This document shows, in pieces, positions 1-8,814 of a stretch of DNA of 11,801 bases; the first letter of the stretch is position 1, and each line of letters begins with the position of its first letter. The notes under the pieces are model-generated. The model was not told the origin of the DNA and ran no database searches. It saw nothing but the letters and a program-made list of their open reading frames with translations. The translations under genes and the position numbers were made by a program. This stretch comes from Caldilinea sp. (GTDB lineage: Bacteria > Chloroflexota > Anaerolineae > Caldilineales > Caldilineaceae), in contig JAPLGY010000504.1 in NCBI GenBank assembly GCA_026389955.1, positions 1 through 11,801 of the forward strand. Reading direction: 5' to 3'.

Positions 1-827
<827 letters not shown>

Positions 828-1922
828 TCAGCGCCCTCCTTCGACTGAGCCGCAGCGAGCCCGTTCAGCACTTCGGTGGCCTGCCCAGGCAAAGAGCACG
901 ATGCCGAGCACGGCCCCCAGCAGCAGGGCCAACAATTTGAAGAGACGTTCTTCGATCGACAAGGTGAACACCCCCAGCAGCGCACAGAAGAGCCAGTAGC
1001 CCACCACCAACGCCCGTTCGTTGACCCCCATGTCCAACAGCCGAAAATGCAGATGGTCGCGTCCGCCCTGCCCTGGCGATATCCCCCGTCGCCAGCGGGT
1101 GACCATCAGCCACCCGACCTCGAGCGCCGGCAGGCCGACCACCATCATCACGGTCGCCAGCCTGGCCCCGCCGATGATCCCCAACGCAGCGATCACGTAG
1201 CCCAGCAGGTAGCTGCCGCTGCTTCCCATAAAGATCTGGCGCCCAAAGTTGAAGGGCAAAAAACCGAGCGCCACCCCCAGCAGTGCCACGGGCAGCAGGG
1301 CGACGCTCTGCTGCGGCGGCTCCGCTTTGAAGATCATATGCAGCGCCAGCACGGCGGCCAGGACTGCCGTCACCCCTGCCACCAGCCCGCTGGCCCCATC
1401 CAAAAAATTGATCGTATTCATCATTCCCATGAACCAGAAGGTGGTCAGCAAAAAAACCAGCCACCCCGGAAAGCCATCCGGCCCCCACAGCAGCCCTTCC
1501 CCGAAGGGATTGTTGACATGTTTGACAAAGATCAGCCCCCCACAGGCGATCAGCGCAGCCCCAAACTGAATCAGGTACTGGGGGCCAGATTTCAGGCCGA
1601 TGCGGTCGTCCAGCAGCCCAAAGACCACGCAGTAGAGCGAGCCGACCAACAAGGCGGCCAGTCGGCGTTCCTCGTGGGGGTCGTTGCGGGCCGGGAACCA
1701 GGGGGCGGTGACCTCCCACGCCGGCAGCAGCAGCAACAGCAGCACCGTGACAAAAAAACCGCCGAAGAGAGCCAGCCCCCCCGTACGCGGGACGATCCCC
1801 TGGTGACGACGCCGTCCTCCAGGCACGTCGACCAGCCCCCAGCGCCGGCCCAGCCTGCCTGCCAGCGGGGTCAAGGCCAGGGTCAGCCCCGCAGCAAAGC
1901 ACAAAACGACCCCCCACAGCAT
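828..1922 (-). CDS. WecA/MraY-like polyprenyl-phosphate sugar-1-phosphate transferase paralogue
   Basis: A polytopic membrane protein of the glycosyltransferase-4/MraY family, whose members transfer a sugar-1-phosphate from a UDP-sugar to undecaprenyl phosphate at the inner face of the membrane. Visible family marks (numbered from the ATG at 1922): an N-terminal helix followed by LVDVPGGRRRHQGIVPRTGG (about 31-50), the Asp pair of GLLDDRIGLKSG (D105, D106), NTINFLDGASGL (D175), FMGSSGSYLLG (about 231-241) and a terminal cytosolic loop GGRDHLHFRLLDMG. About ten hydrophobic helices are apparent. Oddity: the second Asp of the usual DGxDG is Ser178, and the Asp of the usual GDxGS is Ser234, so activity is doubtful. 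The start is uncertain: ATG at 1922, or TTG at 1943 (7 codons longer, 7 nt after asnS stops); neither has a strong ribosome site. It sits between asnS and the ABC-F gene in one likely operon. Confidence 0.88.
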   Translation of the reverse strand: MLWGVVLCFAAGLTLALTPLAGRLGRRWGLVDVPGGRRRHQGIVPRTGGLALFGGFFVTVLLLLLLPAWEVTAPWFPARNDPHEERRLAALLVGSLYCVVFGLLDDRIGLKSGPQYLIQFGAALIACGGLIFVKHVNNPFGEGLLWGPDGFPGWLVFLLTTFWFMGMMNTINFLDGASGLVAGVTAVLAAVLALHMIFKAEPPQQSVALLPVALLGVALGFLPFNFGRQIFMGSSGSYLLGYVIAALGIIGGARLATVMMVVGLPALEVGWLMVTRWRRGISPGQGGRDHLHFRLLDMGVNERALVVGYWLFCALLGVFTLSIEERLFKLLALLLGAVLGIVLFAWAGHRSAERARCGSVEGGR

Positions 1923-1950
1923 CGAAGTCAGCCACTTCTCCAAGCCCGCA

Positions 1951-3303
1951 TCAGGGGCGCAGCACGTTCAACAGCCGGGGGAACGCCGTTGTCTCACGCA
2001 CATGGTCCAGGCCGCAGATCCAGGCAACCGTCCGCTCCACCCCCAGGCCAAAGCCGCTGTGGACCACCGACCCGTACCGGCGCAGATCCACATACCAGCC
2101 ATACGTTTCCAAAGGGAGCTGGTGGCGTTCGAGGGCGGCGACCAGCTGGCTGGCGTCGCTCATTCGCTCGCTGCCCCCCGTGATCTCTCCATAGCCTTCC
2201 GGGGCCAACAAATCGACGCTGCGGCAGACCTCAGGTCGGCCCGCCTCAGGCTCCATGTAGAACGCCTTGACCTGGGTCGGGTAATGGTGGACAAAGACCG
2301 GTTTGTCGAACTGAGCGGCCAGAAAGGTTTCGTGCGGGCTGCCAAAATCGTCGCCCCACCGAATCGGCGGCAGCAGGTCAGGATAGCCCGGCACCGTTTC
2401 ATGCCGCTCCACGGCGGCGTTGATCATCGCCACGGCGTCGTCGTAGTGCAGGCGCGGAAAAGGGGGAGAGACCCGCTGCAGGGCAGTGGTGTCGCGCGCC
2501 AGCACCGCCAATTCGTGGGTGCACTCCTCCAGACAGCGCTGCACAAGGTAGCTGACAAACTGCTCCTCGATCTCCATCAGCCCATCGAGATCGCAAAAGG
2601 CGATCTCGGGTTCGACCATCCAGAACTCCTGCAGATGACGGCGTGTCTTGCTCTTTTCTGCCCGAAAGGTCGGTCCAAAAGAGTAGACCTTGCCAAACGC
2701 AAAGATGTTGGCTTCGTTGTAGAGCTGCCCGGTCTGGGCCAGGTAGGCTGGCTCGCCGTGATAGTCGACAGTGAACAGGGTGGTGCTCCCTTCGGCAGCC
2801 GCCGGCGTGAGGATCGGGGTGTCCACGTTGAGGAACCCCTGCGTGTCCAGCCAGTCGCGGATGGCCCGTACGACCCGGGCGCGCACCCGCAGCGCCGCCC
2901 ACTGCCGGGACGAACGCAGCCAGAGATGGCGGTTCTGCATCAGAAACTCGACCCCATGCTCCTTGGGCTGGATCGGATAGGGGGCGGCCTCGTTCAGGAG
3001 GGTCAGGGCACGCACGTCGAGTTCGTAGCCGCCAGGAAGACCAGGGGCGCGGGGGTCTGCTTTGACCACCCCACGCACCAGCAGGCTGCTCTCCTGGGTG
3101 GCGGCTTTGGCCGCCTCAAACTCTGCTTCGGACACCTTCCCACGCAGGACAACTGCCTGGCAGAGGCCGCCGCCGTCGCGCACCTGCAAAAACACCAGCT
3201 TGCCTTTGCCAGTTTTGGCTTGGAGCCAGCCACGGAGCGTCACTTCCTGGTCGACGAAATCGACCAATGTCCGGATAGGCACAACCTGTTCGTCTTTTTG
3301 CAT
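1951..3303 (-). CDS. asnS: Asparaginyl-tRNA synthetase
   Basis: A class II aminoacyl-tRNA synthetase of 450 residues, within the normal size of bacterial AsnRS; it charges tRNA-Asn with asparagine in the cytosol. The N-terminal OB-fold anticodon-binding domain covers about residues 10-105 ([24 protein letters not shown]). Class II motif 1 lies around [19 protein letters not shown], motif 2 around [20 protein letters not shown] (about 210-230), and motif 3 at [16 protein letters not shown] (about 415-430). [16 protein letters not shown] near 371 is typical of AsnRS. The frame stays open 14 codons further upstream, but the ATG at 3303 is preferred: it starts the conserved domain, has GAGGGA 4 nt before it, and lies 8 nt after the upstream stop. 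AspRS and archaeal AsnA are the alternatives, but the motif context and lack of the bacterial AspRS insertion favour AsnRS. It is the third gene of the likely operon. Confidence 0.96.
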   Translation of the reverse strand: MQKDEQVVPIRTLVDFVDQEVTLRGWLQAKTGKGKLVFLQVRDGGGLCQAVVLRGKVSEAEFEAAKAATQESSLLVRGVVKADPRAPGLPGGYELDVRALTLLNEAAPYPIQPKEHGVEFLMQNRHLWLRSSRQWAALRVRARVVRAIRDWLDTQGFLNVDTPILTPAAAEGSTTLFTVDYHGEPAYLAQTGQLYNEANIFAFGKVYSFGPTFRAEKSKTRRHLQEFWMVEPEIAFCDLDGLMEIEEQFVSYLVQRCLEECTHELAVLARDTTALQRVSPPFPRLHYDDAVAMINAAVERHETVPGYPDLLPPIRWGDDFGSPHETFLAAQFDKPVFVHHYPTQVKAFYMEPEAGRPEVCRSVDLLAPEGYGEITGGSERMSDASQLVAALERHQLPLETYGWYVDLRRYGSVVHSGFGLGVERTVAWICGLDHVRETTAFPRLLNVLRP

Positions 3304-3307
3304 CGTG

Positions 3308-3313
3308 TCCCTC
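3308..3313 (-). promoter_or_regulatory. Ribosome binding site deciding the asnS start
   Basis: GAGGGA on the minus strand lies 4 nt before the ATG at 3303 and overlaps the stop codon of the preceding gene (3312-3314). It argues for the 450-residue asnS product rather than the longer open frame starting at 3345, and suggests translational coupling. Confidence 0.7.
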
Positions 3314-3782
3314 ACTCGGTTTTGTCTGCGGATTCGTCTTCCCAACCGAGCCAGTTGTACTCTGGCTTGGCCAGCCCTCTGACCACCGGCAAGTTGTCCG
3401 TCCCCACCTGGTTGGCTGCAAAAAGGGTGGAGATGTCGATCTGAAAAGTTTCCAGCCGGTGCCCTGCTTTGGAGAAATGCTCCGGACGAAACTCGTAGCT
3501 GTCACGCATTTCAGGATGAACGCTGTGCGTATAGATGAAGACCGCCTGGGGGGGCACATAGGTGATTTCGGGCTCGGCGACAGCCTGGCCGCGCACGGTT
3601 TCTGTGGAACGCTGGCGAGACCGGCTCTTGCGACGGGTTTTGCGGGGGCGTGGCTGGGCCGGCGGGGCTGCGTGATTTTGGGCCGGGGCTGCGGACGGCT
3701 GTGCAGCGGCTTCCTCTTTGGCCGGCCGAAAAAACCGGCGGCGGCTTCGCCGGGATCCACGGTTGGATTTTTCGTTGCTCAT
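3312..3782 (-). CDS. Unrecognised basic protein with disordered N-terminal half
   Basis: A 156-residue protein that I do not recognise. Residues 1-72 are very basic and low in complexity: an Arg/Ser-rich start ([10 protein letters not shown]), an Ala/Pro/Gln stretch, and a second Arg/Lys patch ([14 protein letters not shown], about 45-58). Residues 73-156 look folded: [20 protein letters not shown], a YEFRPEHF segment, then [11 protein letters not shown], ending in an acidic tail ([10 protein letters not shown]). There is no membrane helix, signal peptide or cysteine. The start ATG at 3782 has AAAGGA about 6 nt upstream; the frame extends to 4025 but that part overlaps the LysM gene antiparallel in frame use and lacks support. 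It lies 8 nt upstream of asnS and 32 nt downstream of the LysM gene. A nucleic-acid-binding role would fit the basic tail and the translation gene next door, but that is inference only. Confidence 0.8.
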   Translation of the reverse strand: MSNEKSNRGSRRSRRRFFRPAKEEAAAQPSAAPAQNHAAPPAQPRPRKTRRKSRSRQRSTETVRGQAVAEPEITYVPPQAVFIYTHSVHPEMRDSYEFRPEHFSKAGHRLETFQIDISTLFAANQVGTDNLPVVRGLAKPEYNWLGWEDESADKTE

Positions 3783-3814
3783 CTGTGTCCTTTTTGTCCC
3801 TTTTTCCCCTGCGG

Positions 3815-4603
3815 TCAGGGCACCGCCGAGCGTGCAATTTCCTGGCCCTGCGGGTTGACCAGACGTGCGGCTGCGCCGGGCTGCCAAAGTGGGGCTGGCT
3901 GCCCCCAATAAAGCGCTACAGTGCTGTCCGTGCCCGTCCCCGTGTAAAGAAGCACCCCACTCCCTGGAAACAGGGTCAGGCTGCCGAACAGATAGCTTGG
4001 TCCCCCCTCCTTCTCCAGCCGCCACCCTTGCAAATCCACCACCCGGTCGCTGTCGTTGGCGATCTGGAGCGCCTCTCTCCCCGGCTGCCCGACCCCCTGA
4101 AAGCTGGCCACCCGCAGGCCACTCCCGCTGGCTGGCCCGCTGCTGGCCGGCGTGGCTTCGCCCGCCTGCCCTCCTTCGTCGAACGGAATGATCAGCCGCT
4201 GCCCGGAGAAGACAAAATCGGGGTTGGAGAGGCCGTTGGCGTCCAAAATCGCCTGCATGCTCACTCCATACCGTCCTGCAATCGCAGAGAGAATGTCTCC
4301 AGCCTGGACGATGTAGATCTCTTCCCCAGAAGCTGGGAGGGAGGACGGTGTTGCCTCTGCTTGAGCTGCAGCCTCGGGAGGCACCGCCGCTGCAGTGACC
4401 GCAGCTTCAGTCACCGCAGCCGCGGTGGCTTCCGCCCCCTCCTCGGCAGGAGAGGAGAAGGCGGGCAACGCTGGGGTCGCCAATGCGACGAGCCGTTCGG
4501 GATCCGGGCGCTGTTGTTCGACGACCCAGACTACACCAACGGCGATCGTCAGGCTGATCAGCGCGTTGAGCAGGATCACAAAGGTAAGCTGACGACGGTT
4601 CAT
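3815..4603 (-). CDS. Membrane-anchored LysM and lamin-tail domain protein
   Basis: A 262-residue envelope protein. A single N-terminal hydrophobic helix (about 7-29, LTFVILLNALISLTIAVGVV after MNRRQ) should anchor it with the rest outside the membrane. Residues 30-92 form an Ala/Glu/Pro-rich spacer. A LysM domain follows (about 96-140: YIVQAGDILSAIAGRYGVS, then NPDFVFSGQRLIIP), a module that binds peptidoglycan-type glycans. After a Gly/Ser/Ala linker comes a lamin-tail-like beta-sandwich (about 163-258: REALQIANDSDRVVDLQGWRL, then LFPGSGVLLYTG), a domain common in secreted bacterial proteins. The ATG at 4603 is chosen over a start 10 codons upstream because it immediately precedes the membrane anchor. 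No Shine-Dalgarno is visible and a -10-like element is only a few bases upstream, so the message may be leaderless. It is the first gene of the likely five-gene minus-strand operon. Confidence 0.88.
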   Translation of the reverse strand: MNRRQLTFVILLNALISLTIAVGVVWVVEQQRPDPERLVALATPALPAFSSPAEEGAEATAAAVTEAAVTAAAVPPEAAAQAEATPSSLPASGEEIYIVQAGDILSAIAGRYGVSMQAILDANGLSNPDFVFSGQRLIIPFDEGGQAGEATPASSGPASGSGLRVASFQGVGQPGREALQIANDSDRVVDLQGWRLEKEGGPSYLFGSLTLFPGSGVLLYTGTGTDSTVALYWGQPAPLWQPGAAARLVNPQGQEIARSAVP

Positions 4604-4668
4604 AGTGTATAATTGTAGCACAGACCGCTCCAAACACGGCTGTTGTCAATTTTGTGACTGGAATTTTT
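4604..4668. promoter_or_regulatory. Divergent intergenic region with overlapping candidate -10 elements
   Basis: This 65-bp gap must hold promoters for both the LysM operon (leftward) and the HtrA gene (rightward). On the plus strand TATAAT is at 4608-4613; on the minus strand TACAAT is at 4612-4617, overlapping it by two bases. Neither has a good -35 at 16-18 nt. A minus-strand TTGACA at 4644-4649 is 26 nt from TACAAT, which is too far. If TACAAT is used, transcription of the LysM gene would begin within a few bases of its ATG. Confidence 0.4.
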
Positions 4669-5931
4669 ATGTATGACTTGACTCCTCCCGCCCGTCGTCG
4701 CAAAAGCCCGCTCGCCTTCCTGGCGGTCGTGGCGTTGTTTTCGCTGGTTGCCCTCTGTGCGGTCACAACCCTGGGGCTTGCCAGCTGGCTGCAGACTACC
4801 AGCGCCCGTTCCCCGGCGCCCAGGGTGGCGGTTCCTCTGGCGACCCCGCGCCCCCAGGTCGTCGTCCAGCCTCCCCCAGAAGGGATCGACTACGAAAGTG
4901 CGGTGCTGCGCAATATCTACGAACAATACAACCGTTCTGTCGTCAATATCACGGTCTGGATGGATCACCCGCCGATCGAGGGTACGTCGCTGCTGCCGGA
5001 TCTCCAAGACGACGACGGCCGTCTGATGCCGCTGGTCAACGGTTCAGGGTTTGTCTGGGATCCGCTCGGGCATATCGTCACCAACCACCATGTGGTCGAA
5101 CAAGGGCAGCGCTTTCAGATCACCTTCTACGACGGGGCTGCCGCCATTGGGGAAGTCATCGGCAGAGACCCGGACAGCGATCTGGCGGTGCTCAAGATCG
5201 ACCCGGAAGGCTACGACCTGGGGCCTGTCCAGCTTGGCAGCATGGATGATGTCTATGTCGGCATGCGTGTCGCTGCGATCGGCAACCCTTTTGGGCTGCA
5301 AGGCACCCTGACCAGCGGCATTGTCAGCGCGATCGGGCGCACCATTCCTTCCAACAGCAACTTCAGTATCCCAGACTCGATCCAGACCGATGCCGCCATC
5401 AACCCGGGCAACTCTGGGGGGCCGCTCTTCAACGAGCAAGGCCAGGTGATCGGCGTCAACGCCCAGATCCGTTCGGAGGTGCGGGCCAACAGCGGCGTCG
5501 GCTTCGCCATCCCGGTCGCGATCGTCGAGCGGGTGGTGGCCGGTCTGATCGCCGACGGCCGCTACCAGCACAGCTATATGGGGATCAGCGGGGTCTCGTT
5601 CAGCCCGATCTGCGGCGCAGAACAGGGGATCGACCGTGCGAAACGGGGTGTGATCGTGGATCGGGTGCTCAACAATACCCCGGCTGCCCGGGCAGGGTTG
5701 CGCGGCAATGCCCGCCCGATCCAGAGCGCCTATGCCGAGCTCTGCCCAGACGGCGTCGGCGGAGACTTTGTCGTGGCGGTCGATCAGCGGCCGATCCAGA
5801 CGTTCGACGACCTGTTGATCTACCTGGCCCGCTACACCAGCCCTGGCGACACCATCACCCTGACGGTCGAGCGGGACGGCAAACCGTTCGACGTTGCGCT
5901 GACGCTGGCACCGCGCCCCCAACGCAACTGA
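4669..5931 (+). CDS. Membrane-anchored HtrA/DegP-type serine protease with one PDZ domain
   Basis: A 420-residue S1C-family protease, which degrades or processes misfolded proteins outside the cytoplasmic membrane. A basic start (PPARRRKSP) precedes one hydrophobic helix (about 14-41), giving an N-in membrane anchor, followed by a Pro-rich linker. The trypsin-like domain carries an intact triad: His141 in VTNHHVV, Asp171 in DSDLAVLKID and Ser249 in NPGNSGGPLFN. A single PDZ domain covers about 302-415. Its substrate-loop region is long between AGLRG and GGDFVVAVDQRP (about 20 residues), as in Deg1-type proteases, and holds Cys315 and Cys359, which could pair. A GTG at 4654 would add five residues; ATG 4669 is preferred because a weak GGA lies 6 nt upstream and the GTG has nothing. 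It is a single-gene unit, divergent from the LysM operon and convergent with the regulator gene. Confidence 0.94.
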   Translation: MYDLTPPARRRKSPLAFLAVVALFSLVALCAVTTLGLASWLQTTSARSPAPRVAVPLATPRPQVVVQPPPEGIDYESAVLRNIYEQYNRSVVNITVWMDHPPIEGTSLLPDLQDDDGRLMPLVNGSGFVWDPLGHIVTNHHVVEQGQRFQITFYDGAAAIGEVIGRDPDSDLAVLKIDPEGYDLGPVQLGSMDDVYVGMRVAAIGNPFGLQGTLTSGIVSAIGRTIPSNSNFSIPDSIQTDAAINPGNSGGPLFNEQGQVIGVNAQIRSEVRANSGVGFAIPVAIVERVVAGLIADGRYQHSYMGISGVSFSPICGAEQGIDRAKRGVIVDRVLNNTPAARAGLRGNARPIQSAYAELCPDGVGGDFVVAVDQRPIQTFDDLLIYLARYTSPGDTITLTVERDGKPFDVALTLAPRPQRN

Positions 5932-6015
5932 GAGTTCGTTTGAAGTAGGTGTTCGTCGTTCAGGGCCGAATGCGTCTTTTGAGATCCAAAAATAAGCGAA
6001 ACGACTGCGACAACG

Positions 6016-6045
6016 CTCGAAAGACCTCGAAAGACCTCGAAAGAC
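6016..6045. repeat. Three perfect tandem copies of a 10-bp unit
   Basis: CTCGAAAGAC occurs three times in a row at 6016, 6026 and 6036 without a mismatch. It lies in the 136-bp gap between the two convergent stop codons (5931 and 6068). The last copy runs into a small inverted repeat, AAGAC-TCAGT-GTCTT (6041-6055). No T-run follows it on either strand, so it is not a canonical terminator. The rest of the gap shows nothing recognisable. Confidence 0.85.
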
Positions 6046-6067
6046 TCAGTGTCTTGCTGGCCGTGTT

Positions 6068-8791
6068 CTAGCAGGCTGGCGGGGCTTTGCCTGCCTGCTC
6101 CCGTGCGATCAGCTGTCGCTGGTTTTTGACACCTAATTTTGCATAAAGGTTGGTCATGTGCCAGCGCACAGTGCCCTCGGTGATCACCAGTTCGGCTGCG
6201 ATCTCGGCGGGTTTGTGGCCCTGTACCAGCAGCTGATGAATGGCAGTTTCCTGCACGGTGAGCTTTTCTGCAACTGCCAACGCCGGACGGGGCGTCCTCT
6301 GCGCTGCCAGCTTGTCGCCAAACGCGCTCCCGATCTGCTTCAGCTTGGGTGCCAGCGCCGGCTGGTCGAAGAGAAGGCGCACATAGCCGGTGCGCTCGAC
6401 ATCTTCCACCACTTGACGAAGCGTAGATCGGGCAGCGTGATGGCGCCCGACCGCCTGCTGCTGCAAAACCAACAATGTCTGTGCCTCGATGGCGTAGGCA
6501 AGTTGGCCAGCCTGGCGGCTGCTCTGCACAATACGGTTGAGATGCGTCCCCACTGCCGCCAGTTCACGTCCCGTGGCAAGATAGACAGTCAACAGCGTCA
6601 GCCACATGAATTGGGTGGCGTCAGATGCAAGGGTTTCCAGCGTGACGCCCATACGCTCAAACGCAACCCATGCCGACTCCGGGTCGCCCAGCGCCAACCA
6701 GCGCTTCACCTGCCAGTAGATCAGGTTGTAGCGGCTGATGAGGTTGGATTCAGGCACGTATCGCTGCCACAAGGCAAGCTCCTCGGCGTGTTGCTGCGCC
6801 GTCACCGTCACAGGCTCCCCCTGGGCAATGGCACACAGCTGCAAGCAGAGTGGCGCCCACAACATCAAATAGTGATCATTTTGCACATACGGCGCATTCT
6901 CCAAGACACGCTGAAAATGCAGCGCGGCACGCTGTGGCTGGTCAAGAAGATACAGGGTATGGCCAGCAATCCCGTGAAAAAAACAGATATGATCGAGCAG
7001 ACGGTTGGCCTGCAGACCAATCAACGCCAGCGCCGTCTGGCATGTCGCCAGGCTGGCCTGTGCCTCACCGGCCAGCTTCTGTTGGGTGGCTTGAACAGCC
7101 AGCACGGTGAAGACGCCATCGTTGAAATTTGCGGCACGAAATTCGGCCGCCGCCGCCTCAAACTGCGCCTGTGTGACTGCCGTGACCGCATGGTTGCTTG
7201 CAACGATTGTCAACAGCAGCTGGCACCAGCCATATGCCAGATGGCTGGATGGCGCCAGCCGGGCCAGGGTGGCCTCAGCATCGGCGTAGAGGTTTTGGTA
7301 CTCGTTGCCGTAGAGGCGCGCCAGAAGACGCAGCACCGCCAGCTCATCCTGCCATTCGACGGTGAGCTGGCGAGCAGCGCCAAGATGCATCTGCGCGCGC
7401 GCAATGCTGGCCACTGCTTCTAATGGATTGGTCGAGATGCCCAGCCAGGCCCAATCCAGCAACAGTTGCGGGCGACTGTCGATTTGCGCGGCAGGCAACA
7501 GGCTGTACCAGTGGCGCAGTTCAACCAGCTGGTTCTGCAGCAGGGCAGCCCTGGACCGTGTTTCAAGCAAGGCACCTGCCAGCGATGCAGCCTGGCCATC
7601 GACCAGATAGGTCAGCGCATTGGCGAGGTTGCCCTGCGCCAGGTGCCAGTCGGCTGCAGCACGGTGCAGCGCCTGGACGTCCTCCGGCGACTGCTCTCGA
7701 TGCAATATATCCACCAGCAGTGTGCGCAAGAGATGGTGCATCTCATACCATTCGCCGTGTGCGTCCAGCGGACGGACAAACAGTTGTTCCGCCACCGCGC
7801 GTTCGAGCAAGTGGCGGCTGTTGTGGATGCCCGCAACGGCGTTGCACAGCGCAGGACACAGGCGTTCCAGAATTGCGGTCTTGAGCAGGAACATGCGAAG
7901 CGGGGCGTCGAGCTGCGCCAGGACTTCGGCCGTCACGTACTCGACAAGCAGACGGTTGTTGCCATGCAAACAGCCGTAAAGCTCCCGCACACCGTGGTGG
8001 TGCGACGCGGCAGCGGTAAAACGACGCAAAGAAAGCAGTGCCAATTGCACCCCCGCCACCCAGCCCTGGGTCTGTTCGCTCAACGCAGCCAGGGTCGCTG
8101 TATCCACCTCTGCAGCGGTGACGCTCGTCACCAATGTCTGGATTTCTTCAGGTGACAGGCGCAGCTCTTCCATCTCTACTTCCAGCAGTTGACCTTGCAA
8201 ACGCAGTTTGCTGTCCAATGCAGCGGTGGTGTGGCGCGTCAACACCAGCCAGTGCAGATGCGCCGGGCTACGTTCGACAGCATAAGCCAGAAGGTGGTGA
8301 ACTTCCGGCTCGCGCACGCGGTGCAGGTCATCCAACACAAAAAGCACCGGCTGTGGGATAACGTCGAGCGCGGAGAGCAACTGCTGCAGGGCCTGGCGCA
8401 GCAGACGGCGGTTGATCAACGACGTCACCTGGTCGGCCGCTGTCGGAATGAGGGGCGCCAGAGCTGCGGCGATGCAGGCCAGAAATTGTGAGGGATCGTC
8501 GTCGTTGGTGTCGAGCGCCAGCCAGAGAGCACGATACTCGCCGGTTGCCATCTGTTGAAGCAGCTGGGCTGCCAGCGTAGTTTTGCCGTAGCCGGCAGGA
8601 GCGGTGATCACGGTCAACCGATGGCTGCGCCACGCGGCAAGGCGCGCCAACAAAAGCGTGCGCGTCAACAGGCGGTCGGGCAACACAGGCGGCGCCAGCT
8701 TGGCAGAAAGCACCGGCAACCCAAACGCAGGTTCGCCCCCCGTTGATGGATGCGTTGAAGACAGCAGTGTACGTGGCGCGTGGTTCGACAA
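6068..8791 (-). CDS. MalT-like ATP-dependent LuxR family transcriptional activator (LAL type)
   Basis: A 907-residue regulator of the MalT/LAL group: STAND ATPases that oligomerise on binding an inducer and ATP, then activate transcription through a C-terminal LuxR helix-turn-helix. Walker A is TAPAGYGKTT (Lys70) and Walker B is PVLFVLDDLHRV (Asp154, Asp155). A helical winged region and a long alpha-helical, TPR-like sensor section follow (roughly 400-820). The LuxR-type DNA-binding domain is at about 843-895, with the recognition part EIAAELVITEGTVRWHMTNL and then YAKLGVKNQRQ. The start is TTG at 8791: there is no in-frame ATG for about 80 codons, the VLSAKLAPP segment typical of the family start lies at 27-35, and an excellent ribosome site precedes it. 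The gene is divergent from the pentapeptide/secreted-protein pair and its upstream region carries repeated boxes, so autoregulation and control of that pair are likely. Inducer unknown. Confidence 0.93.
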   Translation of the reverse strand: MSNHAPRTLLSSTHPSTGGEPAFGLPVLSAKLAPPVLPDRLLTRTLLLARLAAWRSHRLTVITAPAGYGKTTLAAQLLQQMATGEYRALWLALDTNDDDPSQFLACIAAALAPLIPTAADQVTSLINRRLLRQALQQLLSALDVIPQPVLFVLDDLHRVREPEVHHLLAYAVERSPAHLHWLVLTRHTTAALDSKLRLQGQLLEVEMEELRLSPEEIQTLVTSVTAAEVDTATLAALSEQTQGWVAGVQLALLSLRRFTAAASHHHGVRELYGCLHGNNRLLVEYVTAEVLAQLDAPLRMFLLKTAILERLCPALCNAVAGIHNSRHLLERAVAEQLFVRPLDAHGEWYEMHHLLRTLLVDILHREQSPEDVQALHRAAADWHLAQGNLANALTYLVDGQAASLAGALLETRSRAALLQNQLVELRHWYSLLPAAQIDSRPQLLLDWAWLGISTNPLEAVASIARAQMHLGAARQLTVEWQDELAVLRLLARLYGNEYQNLYADAEATLARLAPSSHLAYGWCQLLLTIVASNHAVTAVTQAQFEAAAAEFRAANFNDGVFTVLAVQATQQKLAGEAQASLATCQTALALIGLQANRLLDHICFFHGIAGHTLYLLDQPQRAALHFQRVLENAPYVQNDHYLMLWAPLCLQLCAIAQGEPVTVTAQQHAEELALWQRYVPESNLISRYNLIYWQVKRWLALGDPESAWVAFERMGVTLETLASDATQFMWLTLLTVYLATGRELAAVGTHLNRIVQSSRQAGQLAYAIEAQTLLVLQQQAVGRHHAARSTLRQVVEDVERTGYVRLLFDQPALAPKLKQIGSAFGDKLAAQRTPRPALAVAEKLTVQETAIHQLLVQGHKPAEIAAELVITEGTVRWHMTNLYAKLGVKNQRQLIAREQAGKAPPAC

Positions 8792-8794
8792 AAA

Positions 8795-8805
8795 ACCTCA
8801 CCTCC
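8795..8805 (-). promoter_or_regulatory. Strong ribosome binding site deciding a TTG start
   Basis: On the minus strand this reads GGAGGTGAGGT, containing the full GGAGGT (8800-8805) 8 nt before the TTG at 8791. It is the strongest Shine-Dalgarno in the window and fixes the unusual start codon of the MalT-like regulator. A strong site paired with a weak start codon is a common way of setting regulator dosage. Confidence 0.85.
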
Positions 8806-8814
8806 AGCCTGAAA

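Noticed and set aside
876..2183. Plus-strand 435-codon open frame opposite the transferase gene
   Set aside because: Low-complexity Gln/Pro/His-rich translation typical of the antisense of a GC-rich gene; the minus strand encodes recognised families throughout.
2002..3444. Plus-strand 480-codon open frame opposite asnS
   Set aside because: Antisense shadow of a clear asparaginyl-tRNA synthetase; no recognisable domain or ribosome site.
3783..4025. N-terminal extension of the basic 156-residue protein
   Set aside because: The extension lies over the LysM gene on the same strand in another frame, while the ATG at 3782 has its own ribosome site.
4612..4649. Promoter formed by minus-strand TTGACA (4644-4649) and TACAAT (4612-4617)
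   Set aside because: The spacer is 26 nt, well beyond the usual 16-18; the TTGACA match is probably accidental.
6016..6055. Transcription terminator between the convergent genes
   Set aside because: Only a 5-bp stem (AAGAC/GTCTT) is present and there is no T-run after it on either strand.
6158..7423. Plus-strand 421-codon open frame opposite the MalT-like regulator
   Set aside because: It covers the DNA-binding and sensor region of an intact regulator on the other strand and has no recognisable domain.
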